Source: Aselliscus stoliczkanus (taxonomy: Eukaryota > Chordata > Mammalia > Chiroptera > Hipposideridae). From it: DNA of 64,000 nucleotides. The DNA is taken from contig CM066733.1 of NCBI GenBank assembly GCA_033961575.1, forward strand, positions 68,337,921-68,401,920, read 5' to 3'. The first letter of the stretch is position 1. The number at the start of each line of letters is the position of its first letter. Below, piece after piece: positions 1-36,945 of the stretch. Below the pieces are notes generated by a model. It did not search any database. It was not told the DNA's origin and saw only the letters and a program-made list of their open reading frames with translations. The translations under genes and the position numbers were made by a program.

Positions 1-90
1 AGGAAGGAAGGAAGGAAGGAAGGAAGGAAGGAAGGAAGGAAGGAAGGAAGGGAGGAAGGAAGGGAGGGAAGTAGGGAGGGAGGGAAAGGC
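1..90. repeat. (GGAA)n microsatellite
   Basis: A near-perfect GGAA tandem array fills the left edge of the window and decays into GGGA variants by about position 88. It is truncated by the window edge, so its full length is unknown. It lies about 1.7 kb upstream of the TFAP2B start codon. GGAA arrays can bind ETS-family proteins, but nothing here shows that this one does. Confidence 0.95.
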
Positions 91-187
91 AAAACATAAA
101 AATTACAACTGGAAATGAAGATAGGGTTTATTTCTGAAGTTCCTTCGGAGGCACCTTCTTTGTGTTCCTTTCATTTCACCTATCGTT

Positions 188-243
<56 letters not shown>
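188..243. repeat. (TA)n microsatellite
   Basis: A pure alternating TA run of about 50 bp. It is self-complementary and prone to cruciform formation and length change. It creates the spurious YIYIYI open frame on the minus strand. Confidence 0.97.
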
Positions 244-245
<2 letters not shown>

Positions 246-1550
246 CTGCCGAATTGTTCATCCTGCATTATATGAAGAAGCGCCTCCTTGGTTTTTGACC
301 AGTCCGTATCCACCGCGGTTGTCCCGTGCCCTTTCCTCCAAGAGTGTGGGTCCCTGTTTGCACTCGGCAGCGCCCTGCAGTCCTGAGATTTACAGACAAT
401 CGCCGTTTGCAGATTCACTCTTATCAGGTTTAATAACTTCCACCCCCAATTGCCCTGGTCCCTCTTCATTCCCTCCTGTCATTTATTTTCTGCCCCAGGG
501 GCAGAGATCTTCCACAGGACTTCCCTTCTGGCTGTGGGGATCCTTCCGCACCCTGAAAGGGAGTAGAAAAATAGAGGGGGTGAGAAAAAGAAGAATGAGG
601 CGAATATTCACTTCATGATGAAATTCGGAAACCCTTTGCCTTAAAGGGAGTTCATTTTCGAGGTTTGGTTAACATTGTTCTTGTTGTTTATGTTGTCTTT
701 TAAAAAAAAACACTATACAAATCACCTTACTACGAAAAAATGCACTCAAGACAAACAAACAAAACCCCACCAATCCCAAAATGTTTTTCACTATGTCTTT
801 GAAGAACGTTCTGCTTAAACCTTCCAAAGGTTGAGGGACCACTTCTTTGGCTCTCCATGATTAAAGCCACTTAAAAGTTATAGACAACAGATGCAAATAT
901 AAAATGTCTTGTGTCTTTGCAAAGAAGGCTCCAAATCCACTCATTGTGTAATTGTGTGCGTGTGTGTATGTTGCTCCCAACATCTGAAAAAAACAAAAAA
1001 AATCTCATAAAATGGAGACTCCAGCCAAGAAAAGAATGGCACAGGGAAATCTGCTGAAAATACATACAAAAACCCCTAAAATGACAAACAGTACAAAATG
1101 TGGTGTTCATACAGTATTTAAGTTACCAAATTTATTGGGTAAAATGACCAGGAAATATTAGAAATGGTGGCTGTGGTGAGCTGGCTTTTTTGTTCTACAG
1201 TGACAGAGGTAAAGTTTAAAAAAAAAAAAGTTGTGTAGCCATCAACACAGAGAGATCACCCTTAAAATCCCCAAATCCAGCTTTCAAAATACCCTCCTGC
1301 AGAACAAACACAAATAGGAGTTTTTGTATTGAAAAATCTCAGTAATAGTCTCCCTTTTAAAATGGAGATAGAAACGGGGGACTATTGGCCCCCTGGTTTC
1401 TCATTATGAATTTTAAAGACTTTCGTTAGTGGCTGCAATGATTCATCCTTTTCGATATAGAGGTTTTTAAAGTGTATATTTCTATTAATCACACTGAGCA
1501 ACCATCTCTCCTTTAAATGCATGTTTAGCGTCTGTAGGCTCTGCGTGACC
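244..1550. other. Upstream flank of TFAP2B, no gene seen
   Basis: This is unique-looking, moderately AT-rich sequence with short A runs. I see no coding signature, RNA gene or recognisable repeat. Its place directly upstream of TFAP2B makes it the likely distal promoter, but that rests on position only. Confidence 0.5.
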
Positions 1551-1560
1551 CAGGGGTGCT

Positions 1561-1568
1561 TATATAAG
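1561..1568 (+). promoter_or_regulatory. TATA-like element, possible TFAP2B promoter
   Basis: The string tatataag lies about 270 bp upstream of the first in-frame ATG. If used, it would start transcription near 1590 and give a 5' UTR of about 245 nt. The region is otherwise AT-rich, so a chance match is quite possible. No Inr or other core element was recognised with confidence. Confidence 0.22.
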
Positions 1569-1831
1569 TAAATGTGGGTGTCTGGGTGTAAATACGTGTT
1601 TATGATTTTTTTTTTATAATATATATGTCTGTGGGTTGCATCTAACTCCTGTGTGTGTAATAATGTTTTCCTCTCTGCTGAGGCTTAACTTCTCCAGCCT
1701 ATTGTTTGAGACAACAGATATAAGTTGCGATGGGAGAGGAGCGTCGGATTTGGTGTGTATCCCCCATTTCCAATTATAGATGGATCATTACAGACAGCGG
1801 AGTCCTGAGAAGCCAGACATCTGCTCCTCAC

Positions 1832-26695
<24,864 letters not shown>

Positions 26696-28959
26696 AAAAT
26701 TAAAAAAAAATGTTTTAAATACAAAAGGAAAACAGAAAAAAAAATTAATTTTAGCTTTAAAATATTGGATTGGCTTTGGAAGAATTATATTAGGTAGAAT
26801 ACACATACAATCAAAATTAAAACAGAAAAGCTAAGTAACTTAAAAACTGAGGCGTACAACGGAGCAACAATATCGGTTCTCAGTGTCTATTTCAAGATAC
26901 ACTTGGAGACAACCGTCCGGATTTTCCACTTCGGTTCTTTCGAGTTTAGTAATACTGATAATAAAAGAAAACCATGTTCCCCCCCCACCCCATTTGGAAA
27001 ATAAACATAAGACTAAACATGAAAAAAAACGCTAACTTATTGGAAGAAAATCGGAGAAACTGCTGCTGTCAGTGCTTTGACAGCTGGTTGACTGAGACGC
27101 ACGAACTTCTTAATTTTTAATATTTTTTTTAGGAAACTGCCTCGCAGTCCCCGCCCTTCCCCCTCGACTCACCCCTCTCCCAACCACCCTTTTCTACATT
27201 GCCCTCTCTTCCTCAAGCTGTCACGGGAATCATCCGGGATGAACACCGAGTGTGGTTAGCCCTTTTGCGTTGTGTTTCAGTCCCCTCGTCACCCTACCCC
27301 CCCCATCCCGCCCCGTCCAGCCCTGTATTTTGTACTCACCGGTGCCCAGCTCCCCGGGCCGTTTGCGTACTTAGGGAGGGCGAGGGCGGGTGGGGCAGGA
27401 GGGCTGCGGAGGTGCAGGCGGTGGCTGCAGCTTTTGGTGCGGGCAGGCGGAGCAGGCGGCTGAGGAAAATCCGGACCAATACGTTGATTCAGACTCATCA
27501 TCAGTTCCTTTAAGAAATGTTACTAGTTCTCAGCCTTGCCAGCATCTGCATACAGAGAATCTTGCATTTGTTATATTTGTGTCATCTACCAATTTTAAGA
27601 ACAATAGTAAAAAAAAAAACCAATATGAATACGTTGATTAGTATGTAATTCCTTCGGAGGGGTATGTACCATTTCATTCTCTTCTGTTTTCCAAAGCTTT
27701 GCCCGCATGGTTTATGAGCTTCTTCAAAGAGGACTGGGGCTTCCTACACAATCTATAAGGTACAGAGAAAAAAAAAATCCGATCCCTTTTTAATCAAAGC
27801 CTGTGTGTCAGAATTCTGCAGGTGCACTTCTTTAAAGAAGCTCAAAGGGAATAATTTAGGAAGTGGCCAATAAGAGACTGAAGCAGCTTTGAGTCTAGTT
27901 GCTAACAGATAACGCGGAATTCTGGGGGACGGGGGAGTTGCAAAATGAATTTTAGGGGAGAAGAGTAAGGGTTCTTAGAGCCCAATATTATGACAATATT
28001 GCCCTGCCTTTAAAATGGATTCCTTGGGCTCTGACGACAGCTGTTTTAACTGGTAAAGAAGCAGCTTTAGGAGCCGTCGTGGCAAGGATTGTCGTGCAGG
28101 CTCCCACGTTTGAACAGCAATTTGCTTTCTTACAAGATGCTTTATGAATGAGGCATTTTTTTCCCCCTCCCAGACGTGCACTTGTTTTTGGCATATAATG
28201 GTAAAATAATGCAAAGTGAAAGGAGATGTATTTCGGCTTTGAATTTTACTGTCTGGATACACTGGGACTATTCCCAGTGGATGAAGTTTTATGCGTTTAC
28301 TATCTCTCACTTCTGGCAGCCCCGCCCCTTCCTCGGGCTTCATCTGAGCATTATCTTGAAATAAGATGTGGAACCCATTGTCTCCACCCTCTCAAATGCA
28401 GTGGGAAATCCCCTGGGGGGGTGAGCTAGGTCTCTAAATTTAGTATGGATACACAGTACCTCTTTATACAAAGTAGACGTTAGAATCTTTGCTACGTCCC
28501 TTGAAGATAAAGATCCAGATGTCTGTTTTGCAGGATTTACAGTTAGGACCCCCCTGGGACTTTCAGTTCTGCCGCCTTGATGGGTCTCGATCTTGGGGGA
28601 AGGTTGGAGGGCTGGATTTAGGAACCTGCTGTGAGCTTTGCGCTCACATTTTTATGGGGGAGGGATGTTAGAGTGCTGGTTGCTTCACTAGGAGGGCCAA
28701 AGCAACGGTTAAAGTCACACCCCAGCCCATCTACTGTCAGGGCCTTTGGGGTCCTCTGGGTGTGCCGGGCTCAGCCCTAGACGAGTTGAAGGAGTACCAA
28801 GCTGGGAACTAAACCTTATGAAGAGTGTAGAACCCCCCACCCCCACCCCCACCCCCGGCTCAGAAGCCTGCGCCTTTGTCCTAGCGCCTGGTCGCTTGCA
28901 TTAGATTTATTCTGATTGCAAAAGGCCGGGAGAAACCACACTGAAAACCATCGTCTCCT

Positions 28960-29530
28960 TTCCTTGCAGGGCAACGCGCCCCACGCGTGTGACGTGCGAG
29001 AGACGCGATGGACGCGCCTTGCTCTTACTGTGCAGGTCCTGACAGCCTGTGGGCCAATCGCGCCCAGTCGTGTTGAGGACATAGATTCAGCCGCTGGAGG
29101 GGCCGCGTGCCGCGTGGGCCCTTCCCGCTCTCGGTCTCACCTTAAGGGCTAAAGGGACCGAGAAATCCCCATTCTCCAGTAGGTAATGGGGCGGCGCCCG
29201 GAGGGCTGCAGGCGGGGAGGAGTCTCATCGCCGCCTAGGCCCTCGGCTACCGGCGGCCACCCCGGGGCTTGCTCCCAGAGGGCGAGCGGCCTAGAAATGT
29301 CCAGGGAATCGGAAGCTTCCCCCGCCTTTGCCAGGACGAAAGCTCTCTCCACCCTCACGCTCCTAAAGGCGGGTGATGGGATAGGAATTTTTACTTGGCT
29401 ACGCAGGTTCTCTCCGTTGCCCTTCGCCCTCATTCGTGCGTTCCTCCCACGCCCGAGCTAAGTAGAGCCTTGGTGCGCGTCTCCTCCGCCTCCCAGCGCC
29501 CTCCCCGCGTGGAGAGAGCCCGCTGCCCCT
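28960..29530. promoter_or_regulatory. CpG-dense stretch inside the TFAP2B 3' UTR region
   Basis: Many CpGs occur in a block bounded by ordinary sequence, with a CCAAT box (about 29053) and a gtgacgtgcg CRE-like core. This is unusual for a 3' UTR and could be a CpG island of an overlapping transcript or a conserved regulatory element. Confidence 0.4.
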
Positions 29531-30916
29531 CCCTCCTTCACTTCTCCTTTAATATACGACCCCTACCCCCTTGCTTTCGTTCGCCAGGCACGCTACGTTT
29601 ATCTGATAATTGAGTTATTAAAAGATTTGGTTTCCTTGGACCCATAAATCAATAAACAGTAGGATTAACGCAAGAGTTTGCCTTTTAAGTCAAGGGAAAC
29701 GTTTAAAGAAAGCCTTGTGGAGCTTTGTTTTCAAACCAAACAGGTGAACTGCATGTTTTCCCCAACCCTACACTCTTTAGACAATTTATCATCCCGCGTG
29801 CCCCCTCCTATATGCTCGGTCCCAAAATAGCTAAAGTAGAAAGGAGTCAGGACATGGCGGCAGCGCTGCCCCTCACACTTGCCACTTTGCAAGTTCCTTT
29901 GGAGGTTCTAAAGGTCTCCTGACCATTCTCTGTCCAACACTGCCTCTTCCTCCAAGTTCTGTGGGTCTCAGGGGAGATAAAAAAACAAAAAACAAAACAA
30001 AGGCATTCTGGGTGCGGATTCCATCTCGAAGTGATCTTTAACTTCTCGCTCCAACCCGGCAGGTCATCACCACCCCCTGCCCCGCCCCAATTATCTTGCA
30101 TTTTGTTTCCTTCGCTTTTGCTCCACATCCTTAGCCTTCTCCACCCCCGCATAAAGAACCGAAGAAGCTTTTCAAAGACCTAGCTGTTTTATTTTCTTTG
30201 GACAAGGAAACCACTTTCTCTCAAGCAATTATTTCATATCCTAAAAAAAAACTTTGGTCGAATGGAAAACCTGAAACCCCGAACTTACCTACACACGTTC
30301 CTCCGGTACAAAGCCTTACTTAAAAGGGCAACTCGTTTTTACTTGAGTGTTTATAGAGAATTTGTCATTACATCTGATATTCTGTATGCGTAATACATTA
30401 TATGGAAAGGAAATAACCTGAAACCATCTGATGTTGCCTCAAGAGCCTAGTGTTTCCCTCTTGTGACGATGTATGTTAAAGTATGGGGGAGGGGAGAGAA
30501 AAAATATCAAAATTCGTTTTGTTTTCTTTTAAAGGTGGAATGAACGCTATTCTTTAAATGCCAAACTAGACTCCTCTGTTGAGTTGGTCTCTAATTCACT
30601 AACACTGTTTTTGCCACACAATCGAAAAATACCAATCTATTGACTCTTCAGGAGAAGAGCTCTGGAGGGTATCCATGTTGTTTGTATATATTTATTTATG
30701 CTTAATTTAACGGGAATGTGTAAATATGGCGAGCAAGTAGTTTGGGATTATTTATCTGTGAATCTATACCTCTGTGAATGGTTGGTAAAACAAAAAACAA
30801 AAAAAACGCTTGACCCTAGGTAGAATCCTATCTGAATTTTTCTGTTCTTTATAGACAAGTTGTTATGGTAATGGGTAGAAATTGGTTTATTGTCCAGTGT
30901 TGATCTGATTTACATA

Positions 30917-30922
30917 AATAAA
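30917..30922 (+). terminator. TFAP2B: Poly(A) signal AATAAA, candidate 1
   Basis: The AATAAA is followed within about 30 nt by a strongly GT-rich element (gttgtgtttttgttgtg), a good arrangement for cleavage and polyadenylation. Confidence 0.45.
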
Positions 30923-31086
30923 AAGATTGTTGTGTTTTTGTTGTGTTTTCATCTTCAGTTTCTTGAATATGGATATTGTTTATTTCTACAGACAGGAAAA
31001 AGAAAAAAAAACAAGTATAACCAAGAAGTTTTTTTCTTTTTGTCCCCCTTCACGGAAACACAATGTTTTTGTTACATCATAGATAC

Positions 31087-31092
31087 AATAAA
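31087..31092 (+). terminator. TFAP2B: Poly(A) signal AATAAA, candidate 2
   Basis: A canonical AATAAA hexamer, with modest T-rich sequence downstream. Confidence 0.35.
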
Positions 31093-31193
31093 TTTTGCTT
31101 CTCAGAAAAACGGACACTTGTTTTCATTAGGAGATGTATTTTATTTTTAATTCAAAATTGACAGTCTTCTCACCTATTGCTAACCAGATTTGC

Positions 31194-31199
31194 AATAAA
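31194..31199 (+). terminator. TFAP2B: Poly(A) signal AATAAA, candidate 3 (likely distal end)
   Basis: gcAATAAAagctc is followed by TG/T-rich sequence (catgttaatggtatctcttggtttt). It is the last canonical signal before the sequence changes character, so it is taken as the probable distal end of TFAP2B. Confidence 0.5.
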
Positions 31200-32182
31200 A
31201 GCTCATGTTAATGGTATCTCTTGGTTTTATTTTGCCCTTTTGAAAAATGAGGTGTCAACTTCACTTCCCAGGTAACTGAAAGATTGTGTCCCAGTAACTA
31301 AAGGGCTCTGGGTCCAAATCAAAGATGATGCTCCCTTCCCACTGCTAGTGAGATAGTGGTCTGAACCGGGTTCCTTGAAGGAAGGAGGTGGTTCAGGAGA
31401 GATACCCACAAGGCCAGGTATGGGTTGCTGCAACCCAAACCTTGGGGTCTGGAGGAGTTAACTGGATCATTTCAAGATTGAGCCCAACCCTGATGTCACC
31501 AGTAGTGCAAGGCCCTCCATAAACAAATGTGGAAAAGCTCCCTTGACTCAAAAGAGGAAAGAGGTATAGCTGTTTTAGGAGGCTGGTTCCTACCTCAGGC
31601 TCGGAGTCTGCTTAAGGAAGCCAGTGCTTTTCTCATTTGGGTTAATGGGCTGCAGCCCAGTCCTAATGGGCTGCAGTGGGCTGCAGTGATCAAACATCAT
31701 CTCAATCTGTATTTCATCCCAAGGCTTGGGTGTCTTCCCTGAGGCTAAAAAAATAAAGTCATCCAAGATGTTACACAGTTTGGACGAGTCACTGTTTCTC
31801 TTTGGACCTCAAAGTCTATCTATAAAATGTGGGCCTCCTAAGGTCCTTTCCAACATCAACATTGCCTAGTTTAATTATAAAAAGCAGAAGCAGCAATGTG
31901 TATACTATATATTTGGAGATAATCGGCAAAGTTAAATCTTGCTAACTCCAGATTCTGAGAGTACTTAACATATAGTTGGTGCTCAGTTCATTAATGTGCC
32001 GCCCATATCAATTTTGTTTTTCAGGTAATCATTCCCAGTTGGACTTCCCTACAGGGAAAGACAGAAGGGACAATGGAATCTGCTTTGTGTGAGATTTTCT
32101 ACTTCATGCCTCCCTTATTAATTAAAAGGGGGGGGGATATCATGGCCAGAAGTATAAATGACTGAATCACAGAAAAGTACCC

Positions 32183-32184
<2 letters not shown>

Positions 32185-32222
<38 letters not shown>
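32185..32222. repeat. (AC)n microsatellite
   Basis: A pure AC array of 19 units. Confidence 0.97.
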
Positions 32223-32223
<1 letters not shown>

Positions 32224-32926
32224 AAAAATAAGGAAGGGGAGTGGAAGGAAGGAAAGAAAACCAAGGGAAGTGTGATTAAGAGGGTATGCAATCCATTTAT
32301 CTAGAAAGAAAATAGATATATGTCTTTGTCTCTGGCTCAACTGTATTATGTTGAGTTTCCTTTTCATTTGCCTGTTGGAGAGGGAGGGTTTGGTTTACCA
32401 CTGGGACTACACAAAGTGGGTGGTGAGTAATCTCCATATCCTATGGCAAATTCTCCTACAGAAAGGTGAGCTCTAGCTCTGGGGAAACAGATTTATTACC
32501 CTATGGGTAAATTATAGACACACACCCCACTCCCCATTTCCCATCACCATTTGATCAGGAGAGGATCTGAGACAATCACCTTTACTAGGCAAAACCCAAG
32601 GTCCTGCGGGGCCTGAATGGGGGAAAAGAACTGGAGGAAAGACCTGGAAGGAAAAAACTGGAAAGGAAAGGAAAGAGGTAAGCGAGTCTTGGCTAAGAAA
32701 ATGGCCCTGGGCTGCCTGTCACAACTCCTTAGCCCCTTTGTTACTATCTCACTAGGATGCGGGGGAAGTGAGGCAAGAGCGGCAGCTGGAACAGCTAGGC
32801 TGTGGACCTGCTGACCACAGGCCCAGCGTAGGGACCCTAGGTGACCTTGGAGGAGGTGTTGCTGACGCCCCTGCCTGCCTTCAGGCAGCCAGCGTGGGTC
32901 AGCGGTTGACAGTAGTACCCCAGAAG

Positions 32927-32965
32927 CCCGCCTGCTCGCCCGCCTGCCCGCCCGCCTGCCCGCCG
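32927..32965. repeat. GC-rich tandem of cctgcccgcc-type units
   Basis: About four imperfect 8-12 bp units of cgcctgcccgcc give a short GC-rich array. It creates a spurious PACPPACPP open frame. Confidence 0.75.
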
Positions 32966-33739
32966 GTATTAGCGGCTTAAGGACCCTGATTTAAAATAAT
33001 GCTAGGAGGAAGACCCGATTATTTTTTTATGAGCCCACATTCTTTTTCTTCATTTGCAAATAACAGCCCCGTGGGGTCGCTCTCTGGGGACCCAGGACAG
33101 CCTGAGCTTACAGGCACCAGAGAAACGCTGGCCCCATGGGACCAGTCCCTCCTTGAGGGCGCTCTCCACTCCCGGACACACGCCTTCCACAAGGCTTGGA
33201 CTTCGAGGGCGGTTGTCTGTCATGTTGAAGCCTCAGAAATTAAACGTACAGCTCATGAGTCCATTCCTTTTAGATTCCCATTAATCTATTTATAAGTGAG
33301 CCAGCTCTGGCTCTATAAATACAGTCCTATAAAATTGAACTCTTTCCCATAAATCTTCCAAGTTGTTTGTTTACATGTATTCCCCTCGCCCTCTAACGAG
33401 CCTCGTTGAAACTTAGGGAAGTCCCAGGCAGACCCGACCCGCGACGGGCTGTGCTCACCCCGCCCCAGCTTCCCCGCTGGAATCATGGGCTCCTGGGGGA
33501 GGGAGCAACCGCTCGGAGGGCGGAAAACAGAGGACAAAACCTCATTTTTCTTTCTTGACTTTGTTTCTTTGTTTCTATCCCAAACTCACGCTCTCCATAT
33601 TTCCCATCACAAAGCTCCACGTTGATTTATATTGTCATAAACAGCCTTCTCGTGACGATAGCTTCTCTCCTCGCTTGGGGTGAGCTTCTTTTTTCACGTC
33701 TCTGGCAGCCACCACTTTTAAATCAGGCCTCATACATAA

Positions 33740-34200
33740 CCCCGTGGCTCCCTCTGGATGAGGTCAAACGCCTCCCCGGGTCCACTTTTCTCGGTTTGCG
33801 AACCTCCTTGCCCCTCCCCCAGGTCACAGGTTCGCGCCCCCCCACCGCCTCTCTCCCACCTTCCCAGAACGCCGCAGAGGAGCAAGTGGAAACGGGGCGC
33901 GAGCGCGATTGCACCCACACCCGGGCACCGTGCTGCGAGCGCACGTACCACGCGTGCGCCACCCCAGCGCCCGCACACCGCGCCGCTGCCCACGTCTAGG
34001 CGCGCTCTCTGGCGTGCAGGGCAGGTTGTCAACGGGCGCGCACGCGAGGAGACCCACGCACGCGCACGCACGCGGTGCAGCTCTCGGGGGCGACCCAGGG
34101 CGCGGCCCACCCCGCGTGCCAGGATTTCTGCTGCACGCTCTGGGGGGCGGCGGGTGGGGGGGGGTTGTCAAGGCACCGAGGTTGCAAAGGACCGCCGCGT
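33740..34200. promoter_or_regulatory. CpG-dense patch about 2.6 kb downstream of TFAP2B
   Basis: A marked cluster of CpGs (for example gcgcgcacgcgag and acgcgcacgcacgcg) lies in otherwise AT-rich intergenic DNA. It has the look of a CpG island. Open frames of 100-160 codons on both strands here follow from the base composition and contain no known domain. It may mark the start of a non-coding transcript or a regulatory island of TFAP2B. Confidence 0.5.
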
Positions 34201-35403
34201 GGGCAAGCTGTTTATGATCAGAATGAGGGAGCAGTTTTGACGCACAAGTTCAGCACGTTCTACGCGGGTCAGAAGCTAGCAAGGTCAGGCCTTGACTTCT
34301 GGCCCACTTGTTGGAAAACATATTGGTTCCTGCCCACCACCCTACTACGTTTCGCTATTTCTCTTCTCTCCTCAGGGCTGCACTCTTTGGGACCTGTACT
34401 CAGGCGATTGGCGTCTAAACACAAGTAGGGGTCACACCTGCTGCCGGGAGAGGTCTCTGCATAAAAATGTTCTTAAATTTTTCAGCAGCATAATAGCCAG
34501 TGGAGTTAGCAAAGCGTGACTTGCCCTGGCCGCACGGAGGGCAGTTCTGGCAGTCATCTGTGACTCGACCACCAGTTAACGTCCTGGACGTGCCTGCTCA
34601 GGGAGATATTAGTAAACATTTCAAGGATGTGGCTGTCAGATGTCATTAGCTAACGCACTGAACTGGGAGGAGGGCATGGCCAGGGCATATATGTAGAATA
34701 TTTTGGGGAGGTCAGAGTCTGCCTTCTGTATAATTGCCAAATGTCCTGACCTGTACATTTATCAAATGGCTGGAAAAAAGAAGCTGGCGCATGAGCAGTG
34801 GGATAGAGAGACGTGGGAAAGGGAGCTTGACTGGGACTGGGCGTGCAGGCCTTTCCGGGATGGAAACTAGGATCCAAATCATACGGCGGCGTACACTGAG
34901 GTGGGGGCTCAGATCAACCCAATGAGTTCTAACGCTCACCGTGTGAACCACTGGGTCCTCCGCACTAGAACCCAAGTCCTTTTGTGCAATTAGAGACAGC
35001 CAACTAGGAAACACCTGATTACAGGAAGGACCTGTGGCTGTTTAAGTGGGCAAAGTGAGTGCGACCATAATATGAGTTTTCAAGGAAATAGGATTTTAGA
35101 TAGTTTATACACGGCAGTGGATTTCACTGCTAAACTGTCGTCCGTTCTAGATTTGGAAAGGGGCAGAGAGGGTTTGGGGTTGTACTAAATGGCTGGGGAA
35201 ATCCCAGTGAATCCAAAGAAAACAAGCATAAAACCAAACCAAACCTCAGTGCTCCATTAGCCAGTCCCCTCTATTCTCCCCAAAGTGCCAGTGCAAAATT
35301 GGACCAGGATGAATTTTTTGTATGTATGATCTCCCTAGACAGGTGATTCTACCAGGAAACTAGGTGAGAGATCTTTTTTGGTTGGGGGTTGTAGTTAGAG
35401 CTA

Positions 35404-35405
<2 letters not shown>

Positions 35406-35459
<54 letters not shown>
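35406..35459. repeat. (AC)n microsatellite
   Basis: A pure AC array of about 27 units, the longest in the window. Confidence 0.97.
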
Positions 35460-35461
<2 letters not shown>

Positions 35462-35593
35462 TGGTAATATATCACCTTATGGGAACTCCCAAATACCTGG
35501 ATTAAACAAAAAGCAACCACAACAAAACAACATTTACCAACGTGAATTTTCTTTGTCATAAGAGTTCATGTGTTGAGAAATGAAGAAAAAAAA

Positions 35594-35708
35594 TTTTTTT
35601 TTCTTTTTTTTCTTGAAGGCAGTGTCACTGGCCCTCATATGTGGGACTCAAACCAGGGCCACTGGCTTCCCAAGCCAGCGCTTAACCACCACACCACTCG
35701 GCTGGCCC
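35594..35708 (-). mobile_element. Short 'ggccggcc' tRNA-derived SINE
   Basis: On the minus strand it reads gggccagccgagtggtgtgg, ggttaagcgctggcttggga, agccagtggccctggtttga and so on, ending cactgcc and an A/G tail. The A-box-like gtggttaag and B-box-like ggtttgagtcc mark a tRNA-derived pol III head. The flanks aagaaaaaaaatttttt and aagaaaatatttttt look like a diverged target-site duplication. Confidence 0.85.
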
Positions 35709-36915
35709 AAGAAAATATTTTTTACATTTCGTAAGTATTAGAACTCTTGCTATCAAGATAGAATTCTTTTGGCCAGAGATTCCTAAAGATAGGAAACATC
35801 CCAGATTTGAGGCAGCAGCAGAGTTGACTCTTTTTCTCAGTTCTTTCCCAAATTTCCCTTTTGCTGTTTTTAGGAGGGAAAGAGGCGCAGGCATGAGCCC
35901 TATCAACACAATGGGACCACTGAAAGATTCATTCACTTTCGTGTTCAATCTAAATATTCTTTTCCTCTTCAAAGATAAGGGCCTTTCGAGACAATAGGGC
36001 CAAATAATTCAAAGAAGGATCAAGCTCATCCGGGTTCGTGACCTTTCCCCCTTCCTTTAATTCTCAATAGTGAACATCTGTGTTTGGTGGCTAATGTCTG
36101 AAAGTAATAGAGACAATTAGAGCTTTTTATTTTTTCTTGGGGGAGAGGATTTTGGGTGCCAGTGGAGAGGTAAAAACTTCGTCTTATGACACTGCTTTAC
36201 AAGATGAAACTAGAGGAATAACAGCTACTAGGCCTTGCTGCTTTGCAGGCCCTGGGGAATTGAGGGTGGCCATCATGTGCATTGAAGCTATAGGTGATTC
36301 ATATCACTCCTTTCTGTATTGGTCTGGGGCAGCTTTGTTTGTTTGTTCTTTTACAATCTTGTCATTTGCCATCTCTATACCAGGAAAAGAAAATAATGTC
36401 CACCTCACTCCAGCCTTGTTCTGAACTTACTTCCAGCTGTGATGACTGGGTTCCTGAATGCGTGCTTACTCTCGCAGCACTCTCTCTTCCCCCTAAGAAG
36501 GAACTAAAATCAAAAGAAACCCAAATAACTTGCCAAAATACAAACACCCACCACATGTTAATTTATTGAAAAGTGTTTCAGTTTTCAGTGCGTAACACTG
36601 AAACTCACCAGTCTTGAGAGCATTTGAAAGGGTCAAACTTCGGAAACAATATTTCAGAGAGAAGCAATTAGATAAATCTACCTCCAAAACAAATGTCAAG
36701 AGTGAAATGACACATTGCCTTAGTATATGTTGTCCTTCTGGCACTCTGCTGTTGATTTTTTATGATCCAAAGCTTGTTTCTTGTATAGGACATACACCTG
36801 ATCTTAAATGAGCAAACCTGTTACGTATGCATGTATGAAACTGCATAACAGTTTGAAACTCTTGAGTGAAATTAGAATTGAAAAGTGACAAACTATATCT
36901 ATATTTATGCCTCTC

Positions 36916-36945
36916 TATCTATATATCTATATAGATATATAGATA
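36916..36945. repeat. 30-bp perfect AT-rich palindrome
   Basis: The 15 bases from 36916 (tatctatatatctat) are followed immediately by their exact reverse complement, with no spacer. It sits in a longer TATC/GATA-rich low-complexity run (about 36890-36965). Confidence 0.9.

Larger units (their letters stand above)
26696..31215 (+). other. TFAP2B: TFAP2B 3' UTR (end estimated)
   Basis: About 4.5 kb follow the stop with no other gene signal, ending at a cluster of poly(A) signals. This matches my recollection that the human mRNA has a long 3' UTR. Internal AATAAA at 26960, 27000 and 29651 could give shorter forms. It contains two Pumilio-type motifs, TGTATATA (30683-30690) and TGTAAATA (30719-30726), and a CpG-dense stretch at about 28960-29530. 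The exact end is not determined. Confidence 0.6.
31216..33700. other. Intergenic, downstream of TFAP2B
   Basis: No gene is seen. The stretch holds a CA repeat (32185-32222) and a small cctgcccgcc tandem (about 32927-32965). TAAT- and TATAA-like motifs near 33290-33340 lie in sequence that could be conserved. Confidence 0.7.

Noticed and set aside
33730..34240. Open frames of 115-160 codons on both strands
   Set aside because: These have the same base-composition cause, in the downstream CpG patch. No known domain is present and the frames compete with each other.
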